Source: an uncultured Clostridium sp. (lineage in GTDB: Bacteria > Bacillota > Clostridia > TANB77 > CAG-508). Taken from it: 34,965 nucleotides of DNA. Positions 16,278 through 23,817 of the stretch are shown in pieces. A model generated the notes under the pieces. It saw only the letters and a list, made by a program, of their open reading frames with translations. It was not told where the DNA came from and searched no databases. Positions within the stretch are counted from its first letter, which is position 1. The number at the start of each line of letters is the position of its first letter. The stretch covers positions 1 to 34,965 of the forward strand of contig USFW01000016.1 in the NCBI GenBank assembly GCA_900553985.1, read 5' to 3'. A program made the translations under genes and the position numbers.

Positions 16278-18212
16278 TTGGAGCAAATTATAAGTAGCAG
16301 AGAATTAGTAGATAAAATACTACATAATGAAAATTTACATCCTGGAGATAAAATTTCATATAATAGACTTATTGAATTATCAAGTAAATACAATATTACT
16401 CCATATATATTGGCAGTAAATATATTTGGAGTAACACAGGCACAATTTCAATCTATACATTCTAAAGGTTCAAATGCTAAGAATTTTATTATTTTAAAGC
16501 ATTTAATACCTGAGATGATAGAAAATACAATAGGTTTTAGAAATATAATTATACAAGAAGAACAATTAGCAGAAGGTAGTCTTATAAATTATCATCAGCT
16601 ACAAGAATTTGCCAAGAAATACGATATACCTGAAAAAATATTAGCTATAAATGTTTTACAAATTTCAGAATATTCATATAGAAAAATAAAAAGTAATCCT
16701 GATTCAAATGCAATGATATTTCATCAGCAAAAACGAATAAATACTCAAACTGCTCAAAAAGATAAACAGATAACTCATCAGAGACAAGAAATATTAAGAA
16801 ATGAAAGTTTAAAAATTGGAGATAAAATAAATTATGAGAAATTAGTCCAATTATCAAAAAAATATCAAATTGATGAAAAAAAACTGGCTATTGATATACT
16901 TGGAGTTACAATAAGTTCTTTTAACCATATAAAATCAGATAAAAAAAGGAACGCGATAATTCTAAGAGGATTTTTAAATGAGGAAGAATTAAAAAAAATT
17001 TCAATAAAAATTACAAAGATAGAAGGAATTCAACCATATACTCAAATAGATTATAAAATGTTACAAACACTTTCAGAAAAATATTTGATAAATGAAAGAA
17101 TATTGGCATTAAGTGTTTTAGGACTGACAGAAAGTCAGTATTGGAATATGAAATATAATCACAATATGAAAGCTTATGTATTAAAAGGCGAGTATAAAGA
17201 AACAAAGCCAGAAGAATTACAAAAATTAAAATTAAGAATCTTTGAAGAAGAAAAACTATCAGCTGGAACAAGAATTTCTTATGAAAAATTAGAAAATATA
17301 CAGAAAAAATATAGTATTCCTTTAAATGAATTATTGTATATTTTAGGCATAACTAAATATGCTTATAATTTTATAAAAAGTAATAGAAGATATAGTTCTA
17401 TTGTTAAAGATATGGATACATACTTAATTACTCAAATCTTATCAGAAATTATGGAAAAAGAAAGATATTATACTAAAGCTGAAATAAAACAGATTTGTGA
17501 AGCTAATAATATTTCATTACAAGACTTTTTTGATTATATTTTTGGAAAAGCGGTATATTTTGGACGTGATGACTATGAAAGGTTATTAAATAATAAAGGG
17601 AAAATATGGATTGGTAATAGAAGTAAACTATCTAATGAATTTGTGAATAATCATTTAGATCAAATCAGAGAAATAGCAAGGAAAGTAAGCAATCATATTT
17701 ATTATAAATATAAAAGTGAAAAAAGAAAATTAGAAAAAGAGGATTTAGAACAAGAGGCTTGTATTTTAATACTTGAAACTTGTGGAGATTTAGAAAAAAA
17801 TTTTACTGATGATGAACTTTCAAGAATGATTTATTTAAGAACTAGAATTAATATGTTAAAGCATATTGGTACAGAATCAAAAGTTGTAAGTATATCTGAA
17901 TATTATAAAAAAGCCCAAGATAGAAGTACTAAAGGAAATGGTAAGAATATTGATTTAGTAATAAAAGATGAAAATGCTGATACTGAAAAAGATGCTTTAG
18001 ATAACTATGAAAGTGAAATTGAAGAAACCTCTATTATAGGTTATTTATCTAAGTTAGTAGAAAAAGGGTATGATAGAAATGCTTGTCTAGAAAAAACAGC
18101 AAATGCATTTGGGATTGATAAAGAAACAATGCTTGAAGTAATTAAAGAAGAACTTTTAAGACGAGGTAAAGTTAAACAAACAGATAAAGGAGATTATTAT
18201 ATAGGTGATTGA
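16278..18212 (+). CDS. Repeat protein with sigma-region-2-like domain
   Basis: A 644-residue protein. I chose the TTG at 16278 because AAAGGAG (16263-16269) sits 8 bases upstream; an ATG at 16260 overlaps that site. The N-terminal 390 residues contain five repeats of about 73-81 residues. Each reads roughly L..G..I.Y..L..L..KY.I....LA...LG.T...Y..IKS, with the conserved Tyr at about 28, 105, 186, 259 and 335. Each repeat looks like a three- or four-helix unit resembling an HTH. A sixth, weaker unit may follow. Residues about 455-530 resemble sigma-70 region 2 (KEDLEQEACILILE..., then RTRINMLKHI). A C-terminal helical segment (about 593-630) resembles region 4. It may regulate element genes or bind DNA in a modular way. 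Family not recognised. Confidence 0.75.
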   Translation: MEQIISSRELVDKILHNENLHPGDKISYNRLIELSSKYNITPYILAVNIFGVTQAQFQSIHSKGSNAKNFIILKHLIPEMIENTIGFRNIIIQEEQLAEGSLINYHQLQEFAKKYDIPEKILAINVLQISEYSYRKIKSNPDSNAMIFHQQKRINTQTAQKDKQITHQRQEILRNESLKIGDKINYEKLVQLSKKYQIDEKKLAIDILGVTISSFNHIKSDKKRNAIILRGFLNEEELKKISIKITKIEGIQPYTQIDYKMLQTLSEKYLINERILALSVLGLTESQYWNMKYNHNMKAYVLKGEYKETKPEELQKLKLRIFEEEKLSAGTRISYEKLENIQKKYSIPLNELLYILGITKYAYNFIKSNRRYSSIVKDMDTYLITQILSEIMEKERYYTKAEIKQICEANNISLQDFFDYIFGKAVYFGRDDYERLLNNKGKIWIGNRSKLSNEFVNNHLDQIREIARKVSNHIYYKYKSEKRKLEKEDLEQEACILILETCGDLEKNFTDDELSRMIYLRTRINMLKHIGTESKVVSISEYYKKAQDRSTKGNGKNIDLVIKDENADTEKDALDNYESEIEETSIIGYLSKLVEKGYDRNACLEKTANAFGIDKETMLEVIKEELLRRGKVKQTDKGDYYIGD

Positions 18213-18246
18213 AAGAGAATGCGAATAAATATAAGTATTCTCTTTC
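18211..18246 (+). terminator. Hairpin at the end of the sigma-like gene
   Basis: GAAAGAGAAT (18211-18220) pairs perfectly with ATTCTCTTTC (18237-18246). It overlaps the stop codon of the preceding gene. The T-run is weak. Confidence 0.55.
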
Positions 18247-18326
18247 AATTATGGCGAATTTGCCATAATTAAATTTATTATCAAGATAATGTGACCAATT
18301 CATATGCGACAACATTGTTGTCGCAT
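18247..18326. repeat. Two further perfect hairpins near the element's right end
   Basis: AATTATGGC with GCCATAATT (18247-18270, 6-base loop) and ATGCGACAAC with GTTGTCGCAT (18304-18326, 3-base loop). Neither is followed by a T-run. They may be structural sites for excision, transfer or regulation. Apart from these and the attachment site, 18247-18496 holds no recognisable gene. Confidence 0.6.
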
Positions 18327-18481
18327 TGAGAAAGTAAATATAGAATTTTTAGGTATTTTATTATTTATTTAAAAAGTATTGAACATTTATAAATTTTATA
18401 TTAAAGTAAAGACAATAAATCGAGTTATATAAGAGAGTTTGAAACAAAGTATGTTATTTTTCGCATACCTGTTTCGAAATT

Positions 18482-18487
18482 GCTCCA
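18482..18487 (+). repeat. Right attachment core (attR) GCTCCA
   Basis: Matches the last six bases of tRNA-Gly at 11795-11800. Directly to its right the displaced tRNA terminator begins, which fixes this as the outer boundary. Confidence 0.6.
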
Positions 18488-18496
18488 CTACATACT

Positions 18497-18530
18497 AAAA
18501 GGATTGTTGAATTTATGCAATCCTTTTTAT
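18497..18530 (+). terminator. Original tRNA-Gly terminator, displaced by the insertion
   Basis: AAAAGGATTG (18497-18506) pairs perfectly with CAATCCTTTT (18518-18527), followed by more T. No plus-strand host gene is nearby, so it most simply belongs to tRNA-Gly before insertion. The stretch 18531-18753 contains another nested inverted repeat (TGACCTT/AAGGTCA at 18557-18612 enclosing CTTATATAC/GTATATAAG) and only short, doubtful minus-strand frames. Confidence 0.7.
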
Positions 18531-18753
18531 TGTATCGTAAAAATCGACTTTCATCTTGACCTTATATACAATTTTTTTCGTATATAAGTAACAGTAAATT
18601 TTAAAAAGGTCATCGTTATCCTTTCCTATATAGATTAGCTATTTTTCTTATTTGAGGCATAGTTTCATTTTTAATAAAATACTCTATTTTCTTTCTCTTT
18701 TTCATCTTTATATTTTAGTATATATCTTCTTTAATAACTTTGTATAATATAAA

Positions 18754-18786
18754 CAGATTAAATTGAAATAAAATCAATTTAATCTG
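18754..18786. terminator. Terminator-like hairpin beyond the small HTH gene
   Basis: CAGATTAAATTGA (18754-18766) pairs perfectly over 13 bp with TCAATTTAATCTG (18774-18786). A T-run follows on the plus strand (GCTTTTT) and a weaker one on the minus strand. It probably ends the HTH gene transcript. Confidence 0.7.
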
Positions 18787-18793
18787 CTTTTTG

Positions 18794-18982
18794 TCAATAA
18801 AAAAATTCTTTCATATGAGTTTTTATATAATTTACATCTCTTTGAATTGTCCTTGCAGAATATACTGAATTTTCTGCTATTTCTTGTATAGTATATCCTT
18901 CTAAGAAATATAGATTTGCTACTTCTTCTCTTCTCCGCTTTACTCGTATTTCTGCTTCTACACTGCTTGTTCTAAATCTCAT
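18794..18982 (-). CDS. Small helix-turn-helix protein
   Basis: A 62-residue protein beginning MRFRTSSVEAEIRVKRRREE and ending DVNYIKTHMKEFFY. The segment ANLYFLEGYTIQEIAENSVYSARTIQRDVNYIK reads as a homeodomain-like HTH, with turn ENSVYSARTI and recognition helix RTIQRDVNY, close to SpoIIID or sigma-region-4 HTH proteins. I chose the ATG at 18982; a GTG four codons upstream is possible. The ribosome binding site is poor either way. It contains one of only two ordinary in-frame CGG codons I found in the window. It lies just outside the element's right boundary and may be a DNA-binding regulator. Target unknown. Confidence 0.65.
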   Translation of the reverse strand: MRFRTSSVEAEIRVKRRREEVANLYFLEGYTIQEIAENSVYSARTIQRDVNYIKTHMKEFFY

Positions 18983-19096
18983 ATTTTTCCACACTTTCTA
19001 TTTAGACTTTTTTATTTATATATATTATATTACATTTATATAATTTTTTCAAATAAAAAATATATACTCTACTAAATTTTAAAAATATTATCTTTA

Positions 19097-19990
19097 TTAG
19101 ATATTTTTATTATTAATCAATAGTTTAATTTCTTTACCATTTAAATAATCTAAAATTCCATTTTCAGATAAAAAATTAAATTTTAATATATAACTACAAA
19201 GCATTTGATTCTTTCTATGAAATTCTTTATTTATGCTATTTTTTCCATATTTTCCATCACCTATTATTGGATTACCTATATGTGATAGATGTGCTCTTAT
19301 TTGATGTGTTTTTCCTGTTTCTATTTCTACATCTAATATTGACGTATTATCTTTTCTTTTTTCTAATACTTTATAGCTAGTTATAATCTTTTGATAACCT
19401 TTTTTAGGAATATCACTTATATATACTTGCGCTTTTTTATTATCCTTGAATAAGTATGCTTCTAATCTTTTACTTTCATATTTTGGTATACCATATACCC
19501 ATGCTAAATAATGCTTTTCTATTTCATGTTGCTTGAATTTCCTTAATAAAATTTCTAAACTTTCTTCGTTTTTTGCAAATAATACTAATCCAGTTGTATT
19601 TCTATCTAGTCTATGACAAGGCATTGGCTTATAAATATTTTCTTTATATTTTTCATGTATTATATTGGTTAAACTATTTTCTCCTGTTACTTCTAGATTT
19701 ACAGGTTTATTGATTACTAAAATGTTTTCATCTTCATAGATAATATCTAAATTTAGGTTATTTTCTTTCTCTTCTAGTTCTTTTGGTAAATATAATAAAA
19801 TCTCATCATTTTCATACACTATTATATCTTTGTTTACTCTTTTTCCATTTACCTTTATATCTTTCTTTTTTAGTAATTTACAAAACATAGCATAATTAAT
19901 ATTTTTTACCTTGCCTAAAACAATTTTATTTAATTTTTTCTCATTATATTTTTTACTTACTATTAATTTTTTCATAATAATATTATACAT
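19097..19990 (-). CDS. RluA-family pseudouridine synthase
   Basis: A 297-residue RNA pseudouridine synthase of the RluA/RluC/RluD group, which isomerises uridines in rRNA or tRNA. It has an S4-like N-terminal domain (about 1-70, with INYAMFCKLLKKKDIKVNGKRV) and a catalytic domain. The latter contains INKPVNLEVTGE, the catalytic HRLDRNTTGL (Asp129), and GKTHQIRAHL. The exact rRNA target cannot be told from sequence. Two ATG codons (19990 and 19975) lack a Shine-Dalgarno; I keep the first because it starts 5 bases after the stop of the upstream gene, suggesting coupling. Confidence 0.92.
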   Translation of the reverse strand: MYNIIMKKLIVSKKYNEKKLNKIVLGKVKNINYAMFCKLLKKKDIKVNGKRVNKDIIVYENDEILLYLPKELEEKENNLNLDIIYEDENILVINKPVNLEVTGENSLTNIIHEKYKENIYKPMPCHRLDRNTTGLVLFAKNEESLEILLRKFKQHEIEKHYLAWVYGIPKYESKRLEAYLFKDNKKAQVYISDIPKKGYQKIITSYKVLEKRKDNTSILDVEIETGKTHQIRAHLSHIGNPIIGDGKYGKNSINKEFHRKNQMLCSYILKFNFLSENGILDYLNGKEIKLLINNKNI

Positions 19991-19995
19991 TAGTT

Positions 19996-20532
19996 TTAAT
20001 ATTGAAACAAGCTCGCTTTTATAATTTTTTCATATCTTTCAAAATTATTTTCATATTTTTCTATCATTCTGTAAAAATTCTTTGTATGTGTTTTGTATTT
20101 TAAATGGCAGTATTCATGTAAAATTATAAAATCTATAACCTCTCTATGAAACATTACTATTTTAGGATTTATTGTTATTTTATTATTTTCACATCTTCCA
20201 AGTTCTTTTTTCATATTTCTTATCTCATAATCTTCTGGAGCAAACCCTAACATTATTCTCATTTTTTCCATCGCTCTTTCTACTTCAACTTTTGCAATTT
20301 GTTCATACATCTTTTCTATCGCTAAGTCTAATATTTCTTGATTGCTCCCTTTTTTATATTTATTAGGAAGTGATATTTTTATAAGTTTATTATCTACATA
20401 TAATTCTGTAACTTTAACATTTTTATATACAATTTTCACTTTATAATCTGTTCCTAAAACAGGTACTGGGTGCCTTTCTAATGTAGTTACTAAGTTTCTA
20501 TTTATAGTCATTATTCCTTTAACTTTATTCAT
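19996..20532 (-). CDS. YgjP-type metallopeptidase domain protein
   Basis: A 178-residue protein of the YgjP/SprT-like family with zinc-metalloprotease motif HEYCH (His139, Glu140, His143) and a third ligand candidate at His149 in THTKNF. The N-terminal half is a beta-rich region followed by a charged helix (about 65-95). I chose the ATG at 20532 with AAGGAG 8 bases upstream; a GTG further up lies inside that site. It is cotranscribed with the RluA-type gene and has a consensus promoter at 20594-20622. The physiological substrate is unknown. Confidence 0.87.
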   Translation of the reverse strand: MNKVKGIMTINRNLVTTLERHPVPVLGTDYKVKIVYKNVKVTELYVDNKLIKISLPNKYKKGSNQEILDLAIEKMYEQIAKVEVERAMEKMRIMLGFAPEDYEIRNMKKELGRCENNKITINPKIVMFHREVIDFIILHEYCHLKYKTHTKNFYRMIEKYENNFERYEKIIKASLFQY

Positions 20533-20564
20533 ATCTATCACTCCTTATTTGAATTTTTATTTTG

Positions 20565-20578
20565 CGAATCATTGTTCG
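20565..20578. promoter_or_regulatory. Possible LexA-like operator before the YgjP-type gene
   Basis: CGAATCATTGTTCG is an imperfect palindrome close to the Gram-positive LexA box (CGAAC, 4, GTTCG), with one mismatch in the half-sites. It lies between the predicted transcription start (about 20587) and the gene. A further GTTCGC half-site is near 20650. Suggestive only. Confidence 0.35.
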
Positions 20579-20593
20579 TTTTTTATTGTCTCT

Positions 20594-20622
20594 ATTTTAT
20601 ATATCTTTTTCATTTTTGTCAA
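20594..20622 (-). promoter_or_regulatory. Promoter of the YgjP-RluA pair
   Basis: Minus-strand TTGACA (20617-20622) and TAAAAT (20594-20599), spacer 17. The stretch from 20623 to 20847 is AT-rich and shows no gene. Confidence 0.75.
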
Positions 20623-20847
20623 TACTTTTTTATAAAAAAATAAAAATTTGTTCGCATTATATCTGTTGTTAATATTTTTAAATTACAATATAAAAAATCA
20701 ATAATATTTGTTAAAAATCTATTTACAATTATTATTGATCTTTATTATATGTCATAAAATTATTAATAATTTTATATGAAAATATACAACTTCAACATCA
20801 TGTCATAATACTCTTATTTATTATAAAAATACCAAATATTATTTTAT

Positions 20848-21477
20848 TTATATATTATCTTTTTCATTCATCATATTTATATATTCAATAAATTTCTCTA
20901 GTTTTATTGGCTTTGAATAATAATATCCTTGAATTAAATCACATTTAACTTTCTTTAGATAATCTACTTGTTCCTTATCTTCTACCCCCTCTGCTACTGT
21001 TTTTAAATTCATTTTTTTTGCTATCATCATTATTACTTCAATAAGATTTTCATTGTTATTAAATTTATCTATTTTATCTATAAATGACTTGTCTATTTTT
21101 ATAATATCTATTGGCATAATCTGTAACATATTCAAAGAAGAATATCCTGTTCCAAAATCATCTATTGATATTTTAAAACCTTTATTTTTTATCTTTGTTA
21201 AAATTTCTTTTATATCTAATTCATTATTTATTGCTATTCCTTCTGTAATTTCTAGTTCTATTTCACTTGCATTAATTTTATATTTACTCAAAATTCTTAA
21301 ATACTTCTCTAAAAAGTTATTTTCTATCAAGGTTTCTTTTGAAATATTTACTGAAATTATTGGCATATTTTTTATTTTATTCTTTAAGACTTTAATATCT
21401 TTACATACTTTTTCAAAAACATATTCATCTAATTTTATTATAAAATTATTTTTCTCAAAAACTGGTATGAATTTTCC
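20848..21477 (-). CDS. EAL domain, C-terminal part of a frameshifted sensor protein
   Basis: Continues the EAL domain that starts in the upstream frame. From GKFIPVFEKNN onward it carries the remaining phosphodiesterase motifs: VSVNIS, LEITEG, IDDFGTGYSS, IKIDKSF, AEGVED and IQGYYYSKP. All metal- and substrate-binding positions I can recognise are intact, so a joined protein should hydrolyse cyclic di-GMP. An ATG at 21498 opens the frame but has no clear ribosome binding site and would give an EAL domain lacking its first strands. The join is a +1 shift at CGG AAA (minus strand, about 21478). Confidence 0.85.
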   Translation of the reverse strand, partial: GKFIPVFEKNNFIIKLDEYVFEKVCKDIKVLKNKIKNMPIISVNISKETLIENNFLEKYLRILSKYKINASEIELEITEGIAINNELDIKEILTKIKNKGFKISIDDFGTGYSSLNMLQIMPIDIIKIDKSFIDKIDKFNNNENLIEVIMMIAKKMNLKTVAEGVEDKEQVDYLKKVKCDLIQGYYYSKPIKLEKFIEYINMMNEKDNI

Positions 21478-23050
21478 GTGGAGAAATATATTGACCATTT
21501 TTATTCCATCTGACTAAAGCTTCTGCTCCTTCCACCAATTCACTCTCTGCTGAAACTTTTGGTTGATATAATATCTCAAATTCTTCTTTTTCTATTGCTT
21601 CTTCCATAGAATTTTCTATTTCATTTTCTTCAAATAATTCTTCTTCTAGTTTGTCATTAAATAAACAATATTCTTTATTGTATATACCTTTTACTTTATC
21701 ATGTGCTATTATTGCTTTATCTACTAATTCTTCTACCTTCTTTTCATTTCCTATATGAATTCCTATCGTTAGTTTTATATTATAATAAATATCATCAACA
21801 TATATTTTAGATAGATTTTCATTAAGTCGTTTAGCAAAAGCATCTATATTAATTTCATTTATAATAAAAATTCCAAAATTATCATTTGCTATTCTACATA
21901 CTACATCTTCTTTTCTTATATTTTCTTTTATTCCTTTTCCCAATGCCTTTAATATCTTATTTCCAATAATATATCCATATTTTTTATTAAATGATTTAAA
22001 ATTGTTAATATCTAAAATAATAATTGTTTTTTTTGTGTCTTTATCTAAATTTTCTGTAATTTTTTTCTTATAATAATTATAATTTCCTAAACCTGTTATT
22101 TTATCAATATATGCTAACTTATATAAATCCTCCTTTTTCTTAACATTTGAAATTAAAACATATAAAATAATTATAAATATAATTACTGAAATAATTGTTA
22201 AAACTACTAAAACTATTTTTAATAAATTATTTAATTCTTCTGCAATCATGCTTGCTGGTGTTATTACAACCAAAACCCAATTTTCAATACTCAATTTTTC
22301 AAAAGCTATATAATAATTATGACCTTCCATTGAATAAATCATTTGCCCCACTGTATTACTAGATAAAATTTTTTTCATTTTTTCTACTTTATCTATTTCT
22401 TTATCATTAATTCGTTTCATTTCTTCAAAAATATTAACTTCTTTACCATTTACTCCTAAATTAGCAACAATATCTCCACTATCTGTTATTATATATTCCA
22501 TTCCAGTTCCATTATATATTTTTTGTGTAAACATTTCTTCATATTTTTCTGTTTCTATTACTAATATAATTACAACATTTTCATTATTAAATACTGTTTT
22601 CTTAGAATACATATTTACTTCATGATTATTAACTTTACTATGTGTTTGTTTTGAAATTTGTATTTCATTACTCTCAAAAAAATAATTTGTATCTTCCGAC
22701 CAATCTACTATTAAACCATCACTAGTTGAAGTCTTTCCATTTTTATATAAAATTGCTATTCTAGAAAATTCTTCTTTTCCTAAATTTCTATTGTATATAT
22801 TAAAAATTTCCTGCTCTGTTGATGGCTTCTTTTCCTCTATTTCATTTAAAATTGTTCCTAAAATACGAATGTGTTCTTGAATTCTGTTTTCTATTTTCTC
22901 AACATCTTGTTTTGTTATTTCTGCTAAACTTTTTAAGGTGTTTGTATCTATTAAACTTTGAATATGGGATAAAAAAATTATTATAAATATTGATATAAGA
23001 AAAAATATTATTAAAGATATTAAAATTGATATTATATATTTCTTTTTCAT
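21455..23050 (-). CDS. Membrane sensor with degenerate GGDEF and start of EAL (frameshifted)
   Basis: A 531-residue N-terminal part. Membrane helix about 6-28; extracytoplasmic sensor region about 30-270 of the Cache type; second helix about 275-298 (LLKIVLVVLTIISVIIFIIILYVLI). A GGDEF-family domain follows (about 310-470), whose signature reads IANDNFG instead of GGDEF, so it is probably catalytically inactive. The EAL domain then begins (FEILYQPKV, then EGAEALVRW) but after ISP the frame reads RKIHTSF and stops. In the +1 frame the expected ISP-GKFIPVFE continues. TAGGAG precedes the ATG. If joined, the product would be a membrane-bound cyclic di-GMP phosphodiesterase. Confidence 0.88.
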   Translation of the reverse strand: MKKKYIISILISLIIFFLISIFIIIFLSHIQSLIDTNTLKSLAEITKQDVEKIENRIQEHIRILGTILNEIEEKKPSTEQEIFNIYNRNLGKEEFSRIAILYKNGKTSTSDGLIVDWSEDTNYFFESNEIQISKQTHSKVNNHEVNMYSKKTVFNNENVVIILVIETEKYEEMFTQKIYNGTGMEYIITDSGDIVANLGVNGKEVNIFEEMKRINDKEIDKVEKMKKILSSNTVGQMIYSMEGHNYYIAFEKLSIENWVLVVITPASMIAEELNNLLKIVLVVLTIISVIIFIIILYVLISNVKKKEDLYKLAYIDKITGLGNYNYYKKKITENLDKDTKKTIIILDINNFKSFNKKYGYIIGNKILKALGKGIKENIRKEDVVCRIANDNFGIFIINEINIDAFAKRLNENLSKIYVDDIYYNIKLTIGIHIGNEKKVEELVDKAIIAHDKVKGIYNKEYCLFNDKLEEELFEENEIENSMEEAIEKEEFEILYQPKVSAESELVEGAEALVRWNKNGQYISPRKIHTSF

Positions 23051-23131
23051 AATAACTCCTATAATTCTTTATATTAGTATGTATTATATTTTAAAATATA
23101 TAACATGATTTTTGGGTCAGAGTAATTTTGA

Positions 23132-23260
23132 GGTCGTGATTTTGGTGATTTTGGGGTCGGAGACAAAAATCATGGTTGTGTAAAAGTTAAAATAAAAATA
23201 ATTATTTGAAATTTTACCATGATTTTTGTCTCCGACCCCAAAATCACCAAAATCACGACC
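23132..23260. repeat. Dispersed repeat copies B and C forming a 45-bp perfect inverted repeat
   Basis: Arms 23132-23176 and 23216-23260 are exact reverse complements over 45 bases, with a 39-base AT-rich loop. Each arm contains the TCTCCGACCCC core shared with 3996-4030 and (as TCTCCGTCCCC) 31814-31856. A decayed partial copy precedes it (23104-23131). The structure lies between the terminator of the 23336 gene and the start of the sensor gene. No transposase or reading frame is inside. Confidence 0.9.
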
Positions 23261-23271
23261 AAAAAGTCACA

Positions 23272-23334
23272 AAAAAAGTTGGATGTTTTATGATCTTAAT
23301 GTTAAGTTCATCTTATCTCACATCCAACTTTTTT
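23272..23334 (-). terminator. Terminator after the 105-residue protein gene
   Basis: AAAAAAGTTGGATGT (23272-23286) pairs with ACATCCAACTTTTTT (23320-23334) over 15 bp with a 33-base loop. On the minus strand a T-run follows. Confidence 0.8.
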
Positions 23335-23335
23335 C

Positions 23336-23653
23336 TTAACTAAGAAGATTTTCTACAAAACACTGCTTTAAAGTTCTTCTAGCCTTCAAAGTTATTTTTA
23401 CACTCCTTAATGATTCAAGTTCATCTGTACCAAAATTTAACTCCCTTTTTAACTTTATTATTATTCCATTTCTTTTCTTATAATGTTCTACCAAAGCTTT
23501 CAATTTTTGACAGATTTTATCATCACCATCCTCCAACCTGAAGTTTTCAATCATTTGTTCCAAATCTTCTCTTAATTCTCTTGGCAAATATCCCTCCATT
23601 ACAAAGATATATTCATTGTACCTTTCTGACCGCTTAATTATAAGCTTATCCAT
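23336..23653 (-). CDS. Hypothetical protein, 105 residues
   Basis: Starts MDKLIIKRSERYNEYIFVME, with AAGGAAGG about 9 bases upstream. Rich in charged residues and probably helical; no membrane segment, cysteine pair or known motif is seen. Its third quarter (KRNGIIIKLKRELNFG) is strongly basic. It contains one of only two ordinary in-frame CGG codons in the window (codon 8). It has its own terminator and stands between two unrelated units. Function not recognised. Confidence 0.65.
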   Translation of the reverse strand: MDKLIIKRSERYNEYIFVMEGYLPRELREDLEQMIENFRLEDGDDKICQKLKALVEHYKKRNGIIIKLKRELNFGTDELESLRSVKITLKARRTLKQCFVENLLS

Positions 23654-23817
23654 TGTTTGTACCTTCCTTTCAAATTTTTATAATATTATATATTATATTT
23701 TTTAAAATTACAATATTTAAGTAAACTTTATTACTATAGTTTGTATACAAAATATGGACAAAGCCATATTCTTTTGACATTGCCCACATTTATTATTTAA
23801 CTTTACTATATTTTCAA

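Noticed and set aside
16278..18212. TALE-like DNA-binding repeats
   Set aside because: Repeat length is about 75 residues rather than 33-35 and no paired hypervariable residues are evident; retained only as HTH-like repeats.
18497..18720. Short minus-strand frames (one starting MKKRKKIEYF) to the right of the element
   Set aside because: They are 20-45 residues, broken by stops, overlap the tRNA terminator and lack ribosome binding sites; possibly a decayed gene but not supportable.
23104..23260. CRISPR array
   Set aside because: The copies are inverted, not regularly spaced direct repeats, and no cas gene is present.
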